From the NCBI RefSeq assembly GCF_002105155.1, contig NW_019028979.1:558001-622000 (forward strand): DNA of 64,000 bases, written 5' to 3'. Shown here piece by piece: positions 46,465 to 57,887 of this stretch (position 1 is its first letter; each line of letters opens with the position of its first letter). Origin of the DNA: Lobosporangium transversale. Its lineage: Eukaryota > Mortierellomycota > Mortierellomycetes > Mortierellales > Mortierellaceae. Position numbers and translations under genes: made by a program. The notes under the pieces were generated by a model, which saw only the letters and a program-made list of their open reading frames with translations, did not search any database and was not told the origin of the DNA.

Positions 46465-46939
46465 TATCACCTATAATAGCAGTCACTATAGGAAACACGT
46501 GCTTTACTCCGTATATATTTAACTGTCCTTCTTCTGATTCCCTTTTGCTTTCGATGTTATTTGATCTTTTTTTTTTACTAGACAAAGTTTAATTTTCTGT
46601 CATTCTTTTTATACTTTTTTAAGACACTGTTATTATTGAGGCTCGCGTTTGTTTGTTTGTTTGTTTGTTTGTTTGTTTGTCTCAAGTTGTACACTATTAT
46701 TGAACAATACTCCCGCTCCATTTTTAAGCACACTAAGACACCAGGAATGTCAGAAATGAAATCAGAGAATTCAGAAGAGCTTCATATATTTACCAGATGA
46801 CAGCTAATAAAGAATGTCAAATTCCATGTGTTTTATGTTTCGTCTAGTTCGTTTGATCGATTTGATGGCTAATTCTTAAAGTTTACCATTCATGACGACC
46901 AATTTATTCAAAATAAAACAAACTAAATACTTCATTAGA
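46465..46939. other. Convergent 3' spacer with GTTT repeat
   Basis: Between the ends of the PUF gene and MSH3. A perfect GTTT microsatellite of about eight copies lies at 46648-46680. No gene seen. Confidence 0.5.
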
Positions 46940-49900
46940 TTATTCTTGTGATGCAGTGCATGCAACAGTAAGCCGTTCCAACAGCTCTATTGCTCGGTCA
47001 TTTGTTTTGCACTGAATAATCTCTTGTAACCGAGACAACAAGCGTTGTTGAACATCCTGATCATTGGCAGATCCATGCTCTTTTTGCTCTCGTTGTCGTT
47101 GTCTGGACTTGACTCGATCCTCTAAAATCGCTTCCAACTCCTTTGACTTGACTTTGGCTTTCTTGATTAGTGAAAAGGGTAATTTGGCCATTCGAGCTAC
47201 GTTTAATCTTTTTTTTTTTTTTTTTTTTAACAAAAAAAAAAGTCATCTTAGTTCAATGCTCAATATTAAAGTACCTTATTTGATCAAATGACTACAAATG
47301 GCACTTACCCATAGCTCTTTAATGACACCCCAGGAACCAGTTTGTATAAAAAGACAATATCCATGTCATCCAAAGCTGCACTTGATTCCGAAGCTATTCC
47401 TTCTTCTGCCAAATCTGTCTCTGTGGCGGTACAGGAGCCAGAAGCAGCACCGCTAGCCGATGCCATGAATCCCATATGATAGTTCCTAACAGTGCCCTCC
47501 GCAAACTCAGTGGCCACATCTGCAAGAGATGGATAATGAGTCACAAACAACGTAATGGACCCTACATGGCTGACTACATGCTTCAAAACTGCATAAGCAA
47601 TCGCAACTCCATCTAACGTTGATGTCCCTCGTCCGAGTTCATCCAAAATCACCAACGATCGAGGCGTCGCCATCTTAAGGATATCGGATGTTTCCTGTAG
47701 CTCAACCATGAATGTACTTTCGTGACCAAAAATGTTGTCAGACGCACCCATTCTCGTAAACACTGCATCTAGTAGCGAAACACGCGCAGAATCTGCTGGC
47801 AAGTATGATCCGATCTGGGCCATAATGCATAAAAGCGCCACTTGTCGGATATAGCAACTCTTACCGCCCATATTCGGTCCTGTGAGGATCATTGCCTTTT
47901 GATCGACCCCACTAGATGGATTCCTGCCAAAATGGATATCGTTGGGTACAAAAGTCCCAAAGGGTAGCATTTGTTCCACCATAGGATGGCGCCCATTCTT
48001 GATGTCAATTGTTGCTTTTGTGGCGCGTCTCTTCGGAGACTGTAATTGTAAGTCCAAAGTTGATCCTGTAAAATCATCAGTATCAACATCCATACGCTGA
48101 GGACTACTATGAGCGTCATTGTCTTGAGCATCATCAGGAAGGCTGTCGTCTACGTACTCTGGTTTTACGTAACCAGGAAGGCAGGCCACAACAGCCAATG
48201 AGAATAAACAATCCAATATCGCCAAATTCTGAACCAAATCGCGGAACACCTCATAACGCTCTGAAAACTCTTGTTGAAAAGCCATAAAAGCCTGATCGCA
48301 GGTAAGAATCAGCCTCTCTTGATGCTGTGCCTTCTCCTGAATTAATTGGATTGTCTCAGGCGTATGGAACCGAGAAACTTGCTTTGTCCTAAATAGACCA
48401 GTGTGGTACAGATTGAATGGAAGAGGGAACTGAGACATCAGAATTATAAAAAGTGTTGGGGTTGGCCATTTTGTTTAGAGGCAATCAGGCTAAATTACCC
48501 ACTAATTTTGACCCAAGATTTTGGCACTTTGGCCACGTCCTTGTTCTTGACTTCAACTAAATAATCGATGCCTGAACAAGAAGTAAATTCAAGTTTTGGT
48601 TCTCGCAATTGCTTTCGGATAGTATTCAAATGGATCGCTAAATCTCCTTCGGTTGTAACAATGTTCTACAATATTCATAAATCGACTCCCTGTTAACTCT
48701 CTATATGGATCCACCATTGCGACGCCTTTACTTTGATAAATAAATCAGAACATCACTTACGTTCCTATGCTCCTGTATATCTGGCCACTTCTCCGCTATC
48801 ACCTCATCTTGGAACATTAAAAGTTTATCATTTTTCCTAGCTGCCTCCACATTTAAAGCATTTAAAAAATATTGACTGTCCTCAGCAGCATTCGCCAATG
48901 ATCCAATCAAGTTTCTCAACATCGGACTTGTCAAATTAAAGTCTGCAGGTGATTTTGATCGTTGGCTTGGAGGAATCACTTCTGCGACCTTCATGAACGT
49001 CTGAATAATCGCTAAAAATTCTTTTGGTGACGACTAAGTAGACAAAAGGTGGTATGTTTTGAAAATAGTGAAGAAACACTGTTAGACTCAAGTTCGATCT
49101 AATGTGGATTTAGAAAGACGTTTCAATAAAACAAATCCTCGTTAATATCCACCTTGCCATAATGGATGCGGCAGACACCCTTTTCCAAATCCATGAGACC
49201 TTTGAGCATGATTTTTGCATCCTCCAGGTACGGGTTTTTTCCTGCGGAAGCCAGTATCTCTTCTACAGCATCAACTCTTTCCTGAAGCGGCTCTCTATTA
49301 GTTAGCGGTTTACCAATCCATTTTTTGAGTAGCCGTCGCCCGAACCCCGTATAAGTGTGGTCCATGATTGCAAAAAGGGATCCTCGTGTTGACCAGTCTG
49401 TTTGATTTCGATATATTTCGAGGTTGGCAATTGTATTTCCATTAAGAAGCATATGCGACCTTGAGGTGAAGCATTCAAAATACTTGGATAGCCGAAAAAC
49501 AGGAGCTAGTCCAAACTCTGCTAGATGAGTAATCATTGCAGACAATGCGATTATAAGGTTTCGCGGGAGCCCCAAGACTGTTTTGAGTATCGTTTCCATC
49601 TGACTCTTTCTGGTCGACCCTTGGTGTCCAATTTTTGATTGTTCATCTTTCAGATTTAAGGAATAAAACTCAGATACCGTTGAAAACGCTTTGTCGTATT
49701 TGACAAATCCCTGCGTTCTCTCAACCCGAACATCGTCTTGGTTCCTTGTCGTCCCTATCCGACGCTGTGATGAACCTGTGAGGTAACCGAGAAGCTTCTC
49801 TGTTGCTTTACTCATTGATTCCATTGGAATAATTAGCTCCGAGGGTTGAATATGAAGCAACCGAGTCTCAAGTTCATTCCTAAAGTGGCCATCCAAAAAT

Positions 49901-51291
49901 TCATCATAAATGATGTCTCCTGTTGAGGGTTGTACAGCAAGCATTGCAATCCTGACCTTTTCATCTGCACCGTTACCGCCCTGAGGTTCTTCATATAAAC
50001 ACATAAGATACTGAGATACGGTGCCTCTACCAACAAAACTCCCATTAAACTGCTCTTCGTCCCGATCTAAGCTCTCTAGAAATGTTGCTCTTGTATACAA
50101 ATTAGTGAGTTTTCGGGTAAAAGGTGCACTCTTATTGTCGCCAGCAGACTTAAGAGCCGCTGTTTCCATTTGGCGCACCACGCCCACTTTGTAGCCTGCA
50201 TGAACCAGCCTAATTACGACAAAGGACAGTGGCATACGTTAATAAAATGAGAAAATATCATACTCGATAGCTAATAAACAAATAGAATCCTAAATATGGG
50301 GACGCGACACCTTACCGCCGTACATGAACATCCAATCGATGGGTAGGTATACTTGCAGTGTAAAAATTATGGTCCATGAAGTGTGCGATCCCAAGTTCCT
50401 TTGAGGCAATCTAAAAAAGTGACCGACATGTTAGTGCGATCAATGTTACGCCAGCGGACAAATCAAAGTCACTTGAGAGAACCGATTTACCTCTGCGTCT
50501 TCTCCAAAGAAACGAAACTTGTATCCAACCTCAATACAAAGGATTGCATCCGGATGTTGATCTTTAATCTCAACAAACTGCTTTTCGAGAGGTGTGTAAA
50601 TACTTTTGGTGGACTTTTTAGAACTTACGGATCGGTTTGGATTTATGGGCACATGTTGTTGGATCTGTGGTTGCTGTGGCGATGAGCTCACTAAGATTTT
50701 TTGGTCTCCTTCTTCATCACTCTCTGCTATAATCAACCGATGCCTTCTCCTGGTAGGCTCGTGCGCTTTTTCATCCAAGCTCGGATGTGATTTTTCGAAG
50801 TTGCCCAGCTTTTTCAAAAACCGTTCTCGTCTCTCGTCCTTTGCCTGCTGGGCTACAGCATCATATGATCCCCTTTCATCCTCCTCATTAACATTCATGG
50901 TAGTCTCATGGTATTCAAACTTTGACAGATCCTTATTGAAAACTTTCTTTCCTACTTTTTCTCCTAAAGGAGCCTCTTCGCTGCTGATATTCGACCCTGC
51001 TTGAGGTATGGATCCCGAAGGTTGACGTGGCGGCGACATATGATCATAATGTTGCATGTCACTCGTGAACCCGGACGGGAACAAAGGCTCGTCCTGTATT
51101 GTCCCCTTAATAGTATCTTTGCGCCGCTTCGAATCTCTACCACCTTGTGAATCGTATTCATTCCTCTCTCTATTGCCTTTTCGTTTAGTTGAAATAGATG
51201 ACCCTGTTGAGGATTGATTCTGATCGGTGTCTATAGTTTGTGGCGAAGCTGCTTTTGGCTTGAAGAAACTGAGCAAAGTCTTTTGTGACAT
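46940..51291 (-). CDS. MSH3: DNA mismatch repair protein Msh3
   Basis: Seven exons on the minus strand: 51291-50491, 50410-50316, 50209-49153, 49033-48761, 48665-48499, 48388-47309 and 47207-46940. All are in phase, giving 1246 residues. The N-terminus has a PCNA-binding box (QKTLLSFF). The mismatch domain starts near residue 240 ([18 protein letters not shown]...[19 protein letters not shown]), the Msh3 rather than Msh6 signature. The ATPase has Walker [15 protein letters not shown] (about 965), [12 protein letters not shown] and FVTHYPSL. Msh3 pairs with Msh2 (MutS-beta) to repair insertion/deletion loops. The exon 3 donor (AAG|GTGGAT) is weak. The last acceptor is preceded by A20 instead of pyrimidines. 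It is divergent from PRO3. Confidence 0.95.
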
Positions 51292-51497
51292 GGCGAGAGG
51301 CTTTTCAGTCAACCATGAACGCGAGGAGTTTTTTTGTGAGAAAAAAAAAAAAAAAAATGGTGGCAATGTGCAGTCACTACAGCCACCAAAAGAGAAAGCT
51401 ACTGTGGGAAAAAAAAAAGACTTTACTTGATCTGTTTCTTTTCTTTACTAAATCCGTATCCTTCCCTTTCCTCTGTTCCCCTGTCTTTCCCATCGTC
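51292..51497. promoter_or_regulatory. Short bidirectional MSH3/PRO3 promoter
   Basis: Only 206 bases separate the two start codons. The interval has an A17 run (51341-51357) and an A9 run (51410-51418), which probably exclude nucleosomes and serve both genes. Confidence 0.55.
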
Positions 51498-51951
51498 ATG
51501 TCTCTAAATAGACCTACCATATGTATCCTTGGGTGCGGCACCATGGGTGTTGCCATCATTCGTGGCACTTTAGATTCCATGGAATCTGATTCGAAGATCA
51601 TTTCTGGTGTTACGGCTTCTCGAGATGACGATAGACAGTGTGGACAGGAGGAGTTACTTCGCCCAGCCGGATTTATTGCTTGTGTGAGCCATGAAGAGTC
51701 GGCCAACAAGCTGCGCAAGGTTCTCGGCGACCATGCCAGAGTGCTTCATGGTGAAGCAGGCAATGTTCAGGGCGTATCCGGGGCCGATGTGATTCTGCTT
51801 TGGTAAGTTTATTATTATTATTTATTTATTTTACTTTTCTTTGGAAGTTTGATGTTGTTTTTGAATAGATCAGCTTTTAGCAGTAGGTGAAGGTCAATAT
51901 AGTATTTTGGTGGCCAAATCTGACTTTGACGGGTATTGCCATTTTTTGATG

Positions 51952-51986
<35 letters not shown>

Positions 51987-52881
51987 CGAAGCCCCAGGTA
52001 GCTAAAGCGGTTCTTTCTGCACCTGGTATCAAGGAGGCATTGACAGATAAGCTGCTGGTCAGCATCTGTGCTGGTGTTACAATTGAACAGCTACAGTCAT
52101 GGACTACGCCTACGACGACCGTTATTCGAGCCATGCCTAACACACCCTGCAAAGTGCGTAAAAATTATTATCGACTCATTTCAGAAATCAGCTAGCATTC
52201 CTATTTTAATTGATTTGCCATCGCCGTTATTTTTCATTTTTTAAACTAATACAATAGATTCGTGAGGGGATGACAGTGCTATCATGTGGACCCAATACCG
52301 CTGCCCAATATCTGACGTTTACCTCCAAGATTTTCTCGACACTTGGCCGATGCAGAATCCTGGATGAAAAGCATCTTGATGCAGTGACAGCTTTAGCTGG
52401 AAGTGGACCAGCATTTGCATGGTTAGTATTAATATATATACTTTGTGTAGGTATCTTTATCGCACATCGAACAAAAAAGCACTATGTATTGATCCCTTTA
52501 TTTATCATAGCGTGATGCTAGAAGCCTTAGCTGACGGTGGAGTCATGATGGGTCTACCTCGCGACGTTGCCACAGAACTCGCAGCACAAGGTACGCAAAA
52601 AAAAAAAAAAAAAAAAAAGCTTCCATAGTCTTCCCATTTACTTAACCATTATTCTTATGAGTTTGATAGTTCTCCAAGGCGCAGCAAGAATGGTGCTCAC
52701 GACAGGAGATCATCCAGCGGCCATCAAGGACTCTGTAACAACCCCAGGTGGATGCACTATTGCGGGCCTGCTCACGATGGAGGACGGTAGAATCCGTTCT
52801 ACACTTGCGAGGACGATCCAGGAGGCTGCAACCGTAGCATCGACTCTTGGTCGTGATAAGAAGCCCCAGAATGATGAATAG
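51498..52881 (+). CDS. PRO3: Pyrroline-5-carboxylate reductase
   Basis: Five exons: 51498-51802, 51985-52153, 52258-52421, 52511-52590 and 52670-52881, in phase, for 309 residues. The N-terminal Rossmann motif is ICILGCGTMGVAIIRG. Later landmarks are ICAGVTIEQLQSW, IRAMPNTPC, VTALAGSGPAF, EALADGGVMMGLPRDVA and the signature KDSVTTPGGCTIAGL. It reduces pyrroline-5-carboxylate with NAD(P)H, the last step of proline synthesis. The C-terminal dimer domain is complete. Intron 1 ends in about 35 consecutive A's before the AG, with no pyrimidine tract, which is odd. Intron 4 also begins with GTACGC followed by a long A run. Confidence 0.95.
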
Positions 52882-55800
52882 GTTGTATTTATTCAAATAA
52901 ACATAATTTAAAAAGCCAGGTGTTTTGGCAAAGCCAAGAAACAAGACCATGTGTATTATAATAGATGTTGATCTGTCGCTATGCTAGGCCTTATTGGGCT
53001 GGATGTTCAGTCTTCTTTAGGACACAAAAAAAAGTGAGGGCTCCGGGCTCGCATGAGGGCTAGAAAATATTTATTTTCCTGAAATTCCTCACCAATGACT
53101 CGGAATACTATACCTCAAGTAGTGAAGTCACCCAATACTGCGCCAAAAACACTTGTAAATCCCTAGAATGATGTAATATATGTGTTCGCATGTCTCTAGA
53201 GCGTTATACGTGGTTTAGATATAAAAAAAAACTATCAAGTTTCTATGCTGAAGATGTTTAACGAAAACGCGTCTAAACATCGGTTGCTGTCTAGTTTTTA
53301 CTTGAAAATAAACAAACCCTGCTAAAGATATCCAAACTCTCCAAACTTCCCGAATAAATAGAGTTCCAAATGAGGGCTATGAATCGTTAATAATCTCAAG
53401 GTGTTTACTGAATAAACAGAAGTTTATCATGTGCCTAAATATCAAAAAGTCTTCAAAAATTGTTGTTTTTTCAGCTTTACGTATATGAAAACTCGAAGCC
53501 TGTCCTTGTAAAGCCAGGCGTTAGAATATAGCTGTAGTTAGTAGCTACCATTAATGCCACGGGCTATGAAGAGATACGATGTATGAGAATGCTATATATA
53601 TTCTAACTCTGAAAATAGAGGTTAAAGGATGGAGTCATTGTCCGGTTCACTTGATCATGCTATAATTCATTCGTAGTATATTTTGGATATTTTAAAATAG
53701 CTTCTAAGGTTGTTAGGATAATTACCAGCCAACATATATAAAATACAACACTTCGAATGAATTGTGTCGTGACCAAGTGAACTGGACATACAAACTCATG
53801 TCATGTTTTGTTTGAGCACTACAAAAAAGGCCGCGTTTACAATCCATGGAGATTCAAAAGACTTACTTTACTATCCCAATTCCTTGACACACCTTATAGC
53901 TCTGAGCCTTTGCTTTCGTTTCATTATCCCACATTCTATACCTCTGAACCTTCATTTTCATTTATTGTCTCATTTCTTGAAACTATGCCTGCCACACGTT
54001 CCACACGTTCGTCAACTGCACCTTCATCTTCCATATGTCCGTCGGCTGTTAAAGGCTCTCGCTCTATTATGGAGCTTCGAGCCATTCGACAACCGTTTCT
54101 CAGTTGAAAGGGTCCACATCGGGGGTGCAACGTATCATCCGAGCACGGTGAACCAAGCGGGCTGTGCGACGTATCATCCAAGCACGGTCTGTGGAGACTG
54201 AAGAAGAGTCACAAGGCCAACAGGTTACGGAGGATGAGGAGAAGCTTTATAATAAGGTTTACAACTGCGTTGACGAGTGCACCTTGCTTGACTTCCTCGA
54301 AAGGGAGAGAAAAGAAGGGAGAGAAAAGAAGGGAAAGGAAAGAACAAGAGAAAAGAAGAGTTTTAGAGCAAACTTAGATTTAGCGTTTGCTTGGACACAG
54401 GTTCTGTCGTACAGAAGAGAGTCGGTTAGGTGAAGCTGAGTATTATACGATAAACAAAAAAAAGTAAGAAACACGAGTCAGTGGCGTCAAGGCCAAGGTC
54501 TTAGTACTTCTTTGAGCCAAATCATTTAATTTATCCCTTGGACCGTAAGCACATTTAGTTTCCATCAACTCATAGGCAGCTCAGGTGCAGTTCTCTATGC
54601 TTTCTACTAGCAGAAAGCAACCGTCTGTTGCATGCCAACAAAAAAAAAATTAGTAAAGATTAATCAGTAAATATTATTCATAAAAAATCAATCAGCAAAA
54701 AGCATATATTAAGCTATATCACCACGATGCACTATGTCCACCATTTACTTGCCTCCACTCTTTTAGCACATCTAGAGACATTTACCATTTTTTCATTCCT
54801 TCTTCCTCAGTCTAAAGAAAAACAAAACACCATTCCTGCTCCTTTTACGCTAGGGGAATGTTACCGAATCTCCATATTGATCTAAAAATGGTTATCTTTC
54901 AAGACTTTAAAAAATCAATTGATTGCATCTTTGCCTCTAACAGCAATAGCATCAAGGCAAACTGCTAGGGGGTATTCATAGATATTCCACCAGAGCACGT
55001 TGTTACCAAACCAACCTTAGTAATCTCCTAGAACCAGCCCTACCACGGTTAAAATACTATCTTAGATGCGTGGTATATTTAATCATGATGCGATTAGTGC
55101 CGGAAATATTGGTGAGATCTCAACCTCCAGGCCCGACTTCGAGAAGTGCCGAACGGAATGTGACGAAATTTTATCACAAGGATCTATAGGTGTGGGACGC
55201 ACAGCTGTGAGCAATGTTGTGAACAATGCGATACAAGTACATGATGCCCGTGAGCATAATTATCTTTAACAACACAATATGCGTCAGTTGTTATGGATGA
55301 ATAGATGACTTATGAGTCTTTGCTATTGTTGCTTGAGTGGGGATTGCTCGCGACGTTAACGTTGCAGCTGGGGACCGTGAGTATCGTATCTTTCATGCCA
55401 AGCTTAAATAGCTTATTTCTCATCAGAATTGGCATGGAACTTACTCCTCAAACGACAGATGGGTCAGATATACCTTTTTGTGTGTTGCTTTTATGCAACT
55501 GTTGCTCGTATCCGCAGTCTCCCTACTAACTTAGTATTATGTTCAGTACTCGTGTAAATAGATAACCAAGTTGCAGTGCGTCTCACTTTCTGGCTACTTG
55601 AATTGTATATCACTTTGCCAATTCTTACTGAATAATCATTAATTTATTAAGACGAGTTTACATCAAGTGTTACCCCACTAATGGCCTCAAACCAACCAAC
55701 GGCCCCGAACCAGTCAATTGCATCATCAACAAGCATCGCGCCATCAAGAGCGACCAAGATCCCGCAGGCATCTGGGATGCCTCCTGGCAAGAGGCGCGAA

Positions 55801-57566
55801 TACTCAGCTACAAATATCATTAATCAGCCATGGCGATCTTTGCTTTATCTTATGTTGTGAAAAGTTGGTATTTATAGTTTGCTCTGGGTTCTATACTAGT
55901 AGCGATGATTACTCTGTAAAGGCTATGTTAATCACATGTAATGTTGTTCTTGTTTAGATCAAAGGCGGTGATGTGGCCTGCCAGGAGGCGTGGCCTCAAG
56001 CCCTCAATGGTATCCATTTAAACCTATACAGATTCATTGAGACAAAGCTGCATCACCCTCCGCCCCTTACCAAGATTTCAGGCAGAATATCGACATGCAG
56101 CTTGAAGACTTAGAAGTGCTAGCCTTTAATGTCCATAGTATGTATGAAACTAATACTAAACATTACTTCTTTTTAGATTCGAAACTCACTTCTTTTGTTA
56201 TTTAAGATAGATGTCTGTGCAGTCCTGTTCTCATTGCGATGCCATGGCATCCGATCTCGCGACCAAACACCTGCTTCGACTCCCTAATTCCACCGCTTCG
56301 TGGAAGCAATTCCTGTTAGGAAGTACACTGAATGTTCTTATAGCCTATGTGGTACGTTGCTTATTAGTTGCCCTCGTCGGGAAAGTGCTGTGGAAATAGA
56401 CTAATCCTTCTTTTCATAGCATAGGAAGACTTGCAAAATCCGATTGAGAGAACTGAAGAGCACATTTTGTTGCAGGAACAACAAGAACACACGGAGGACC
56501 GACAGACTCCTGAGAGAAAGCTCGGAGACTTTCGATTTTTCAGCTCGGCCAAGAAACAATGCCATGTTGAAATCCAGTCCTCAAATCAGGCACCAACTGA
56601 TAGCAAGACACTTTTTTCTACTTTTGGGCTGGTTTGCAAAAAAAAAAAAAAAAAAAAAAAAGAGTAACTTATAACGATTGCTTTCAACAAAAGTGAAGCT
56701 TTCATAAAGTCCTAATGGATGTTGCATGTAGCTGATTGTCTGTTATTAGGAAAAAAAAAGTCCGTTTGGTGCATCTTCCTTTGGCTCGCACATCCATGTT
56801 CTGCAGCATTTTAAATAAACGAAACTGATGAGTAAACTGGTGATGTCTCTCAAAAGTATTTATCTTCAGTTAAATCTCAAATGATGTAGTCCTTGCCTGA
56901 CAAAAATCTTTTCAAGATTAAAATATCCTTTATTTGATTCAAAAACAATATTTTAAAAGTGTATTGTATTACACGCCAGTGAGCAATCATTTTTGGAAGG
57001 AACACAGCATTGATTTCCTTCATGAAGATTTGTCATTTCTATTAAAAAGATCTCAAGGATATGCACAAGTTCCATGCAAACATTCTAGATCGGCTCCATA
57101 CGATTGCATGCCGGATTCTCAAATCTAAGTAAAAAGGTTTCAGATCTCTAGTTGATAACAAAGTCATATTTTCAAACACATATGATAGCTAGTCTACACT
57201 GTACCCTCTTCTTTTCAATACTATTAAGCTATCGCGGACGAATAACGATGAGCTACTGAGGACGGATTTGTGTTTCTATTTGCTTATTTGCTCAATCGTT
57301 ATTCTGAAAGCATATCTTTTCTGGTCAGGTTTCTAGGACTCGAGAATGGTCAGTAATTAATGCCCGCCGGTTCCTCTCCATAGCAACCGCTATTAGTTGT
57401 GCCAGGCTTTTGTTCCGACTTGCTGTCAATTCAGCAAACACTGACCCTCGATGGAAAGAAATCATTTAAGGTTTATGCAAGAAACTTTATTTTAATTATT
57501 TGGAAGCAAGAAGCATTAAGGTTCGCAATTAAAGCGGTGTTGAATAATTGGCCGTAGGCACAACTT
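52882..57566. other. Long gene-poor spacer
   Basis: 4.7 kb without a convincing gene. Protein-like fragments occur at 53808-54107 and at 55681-55850 plus 55957-56110, but they cannot be joined with confidence. An imperfect inverted repeat lies at 53639-53788. A T/A tract is at 56638-56661. The region looks like decayed mobile or duplicated DNA. Confidence 0.45.
53639..53788. repeat. Imperfect inverted repeat, MITE-like
   Basis: The arm at 53639-53673 (starting TGTCCGGTTCACTTGATC) pairs with the reverse complement of 53754-53788 (TGTCCAGTTCACTTGGTC), about 28 of 35 positions. The 80-base centre is AT-rich. No clear target-site duplication flanks it, so it is an old MITE or a chance hairpin. 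Confidence 0.45.
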
Positions 57567-57701
57567 ATTGAGAGCAGAGGGTCAAGCTTGTCGCTCTTTT
57601 TGGCTAGACTCTTTCAAATATAAATGGTTTACTTAACAAAATTCTTATAATTGAAAAGGACTAACCAAAAAGAGTGACAAGCTTGACCCTCTGATTGAGA
57701 G
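57567..57701. mobile_element. hAT-type MITE, 119 bp, with 8-bp target duplication
   Basis: The element runs 57575-57693. Its left end, CAGAGGGTCAAGCTTGTC and onward to about 57607, is the reverse complement of its right end (about 57661-57693) with only two mismatches in 33 bases. The flanks 57567-57574 and 57694-57701 are identical, ATTGAGAG. An 8-bp duplication together with a CAGAG-type terminus is the hallmark of hAT transposons. No coding capacity, so it needed a transposase in trans. The near-identical ends and intact duplication suggest a fairly recent insertion. Confidence 0.85.
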
Positions 57702-57887
57702 TGTCTGGATGGCACTTTAGCCTAAGGTTAAAAAAGTATAAATACCGTAGACATTTAATATGGAAAGCCACAGCCTGCAATAAACCAATCCTGTATTTCT
57801 GCCTAATCCCTGCTCCACTTGCCATTCCTTGCAATTATCTTGTCTATATTCGACATGAACACACTCCTTGGAAATACTTAGTTTGTC

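Noticed and set aside
53808-54433. Frames of 80-130 residues near 54 kb
   Set aside because: Ser/Thr-rich and mutually overlapping, with no domain and no consistent exon structure. Possibly decayed sequence, not a callable gene.
55681-56110. Possible two-exon gene (start MASNQPTAPNQS, second block IKGGDVACQEAW)
   Set aside because: The first block runs to a stop without a good donor and the second has no matching phase. Recorded as spacer.
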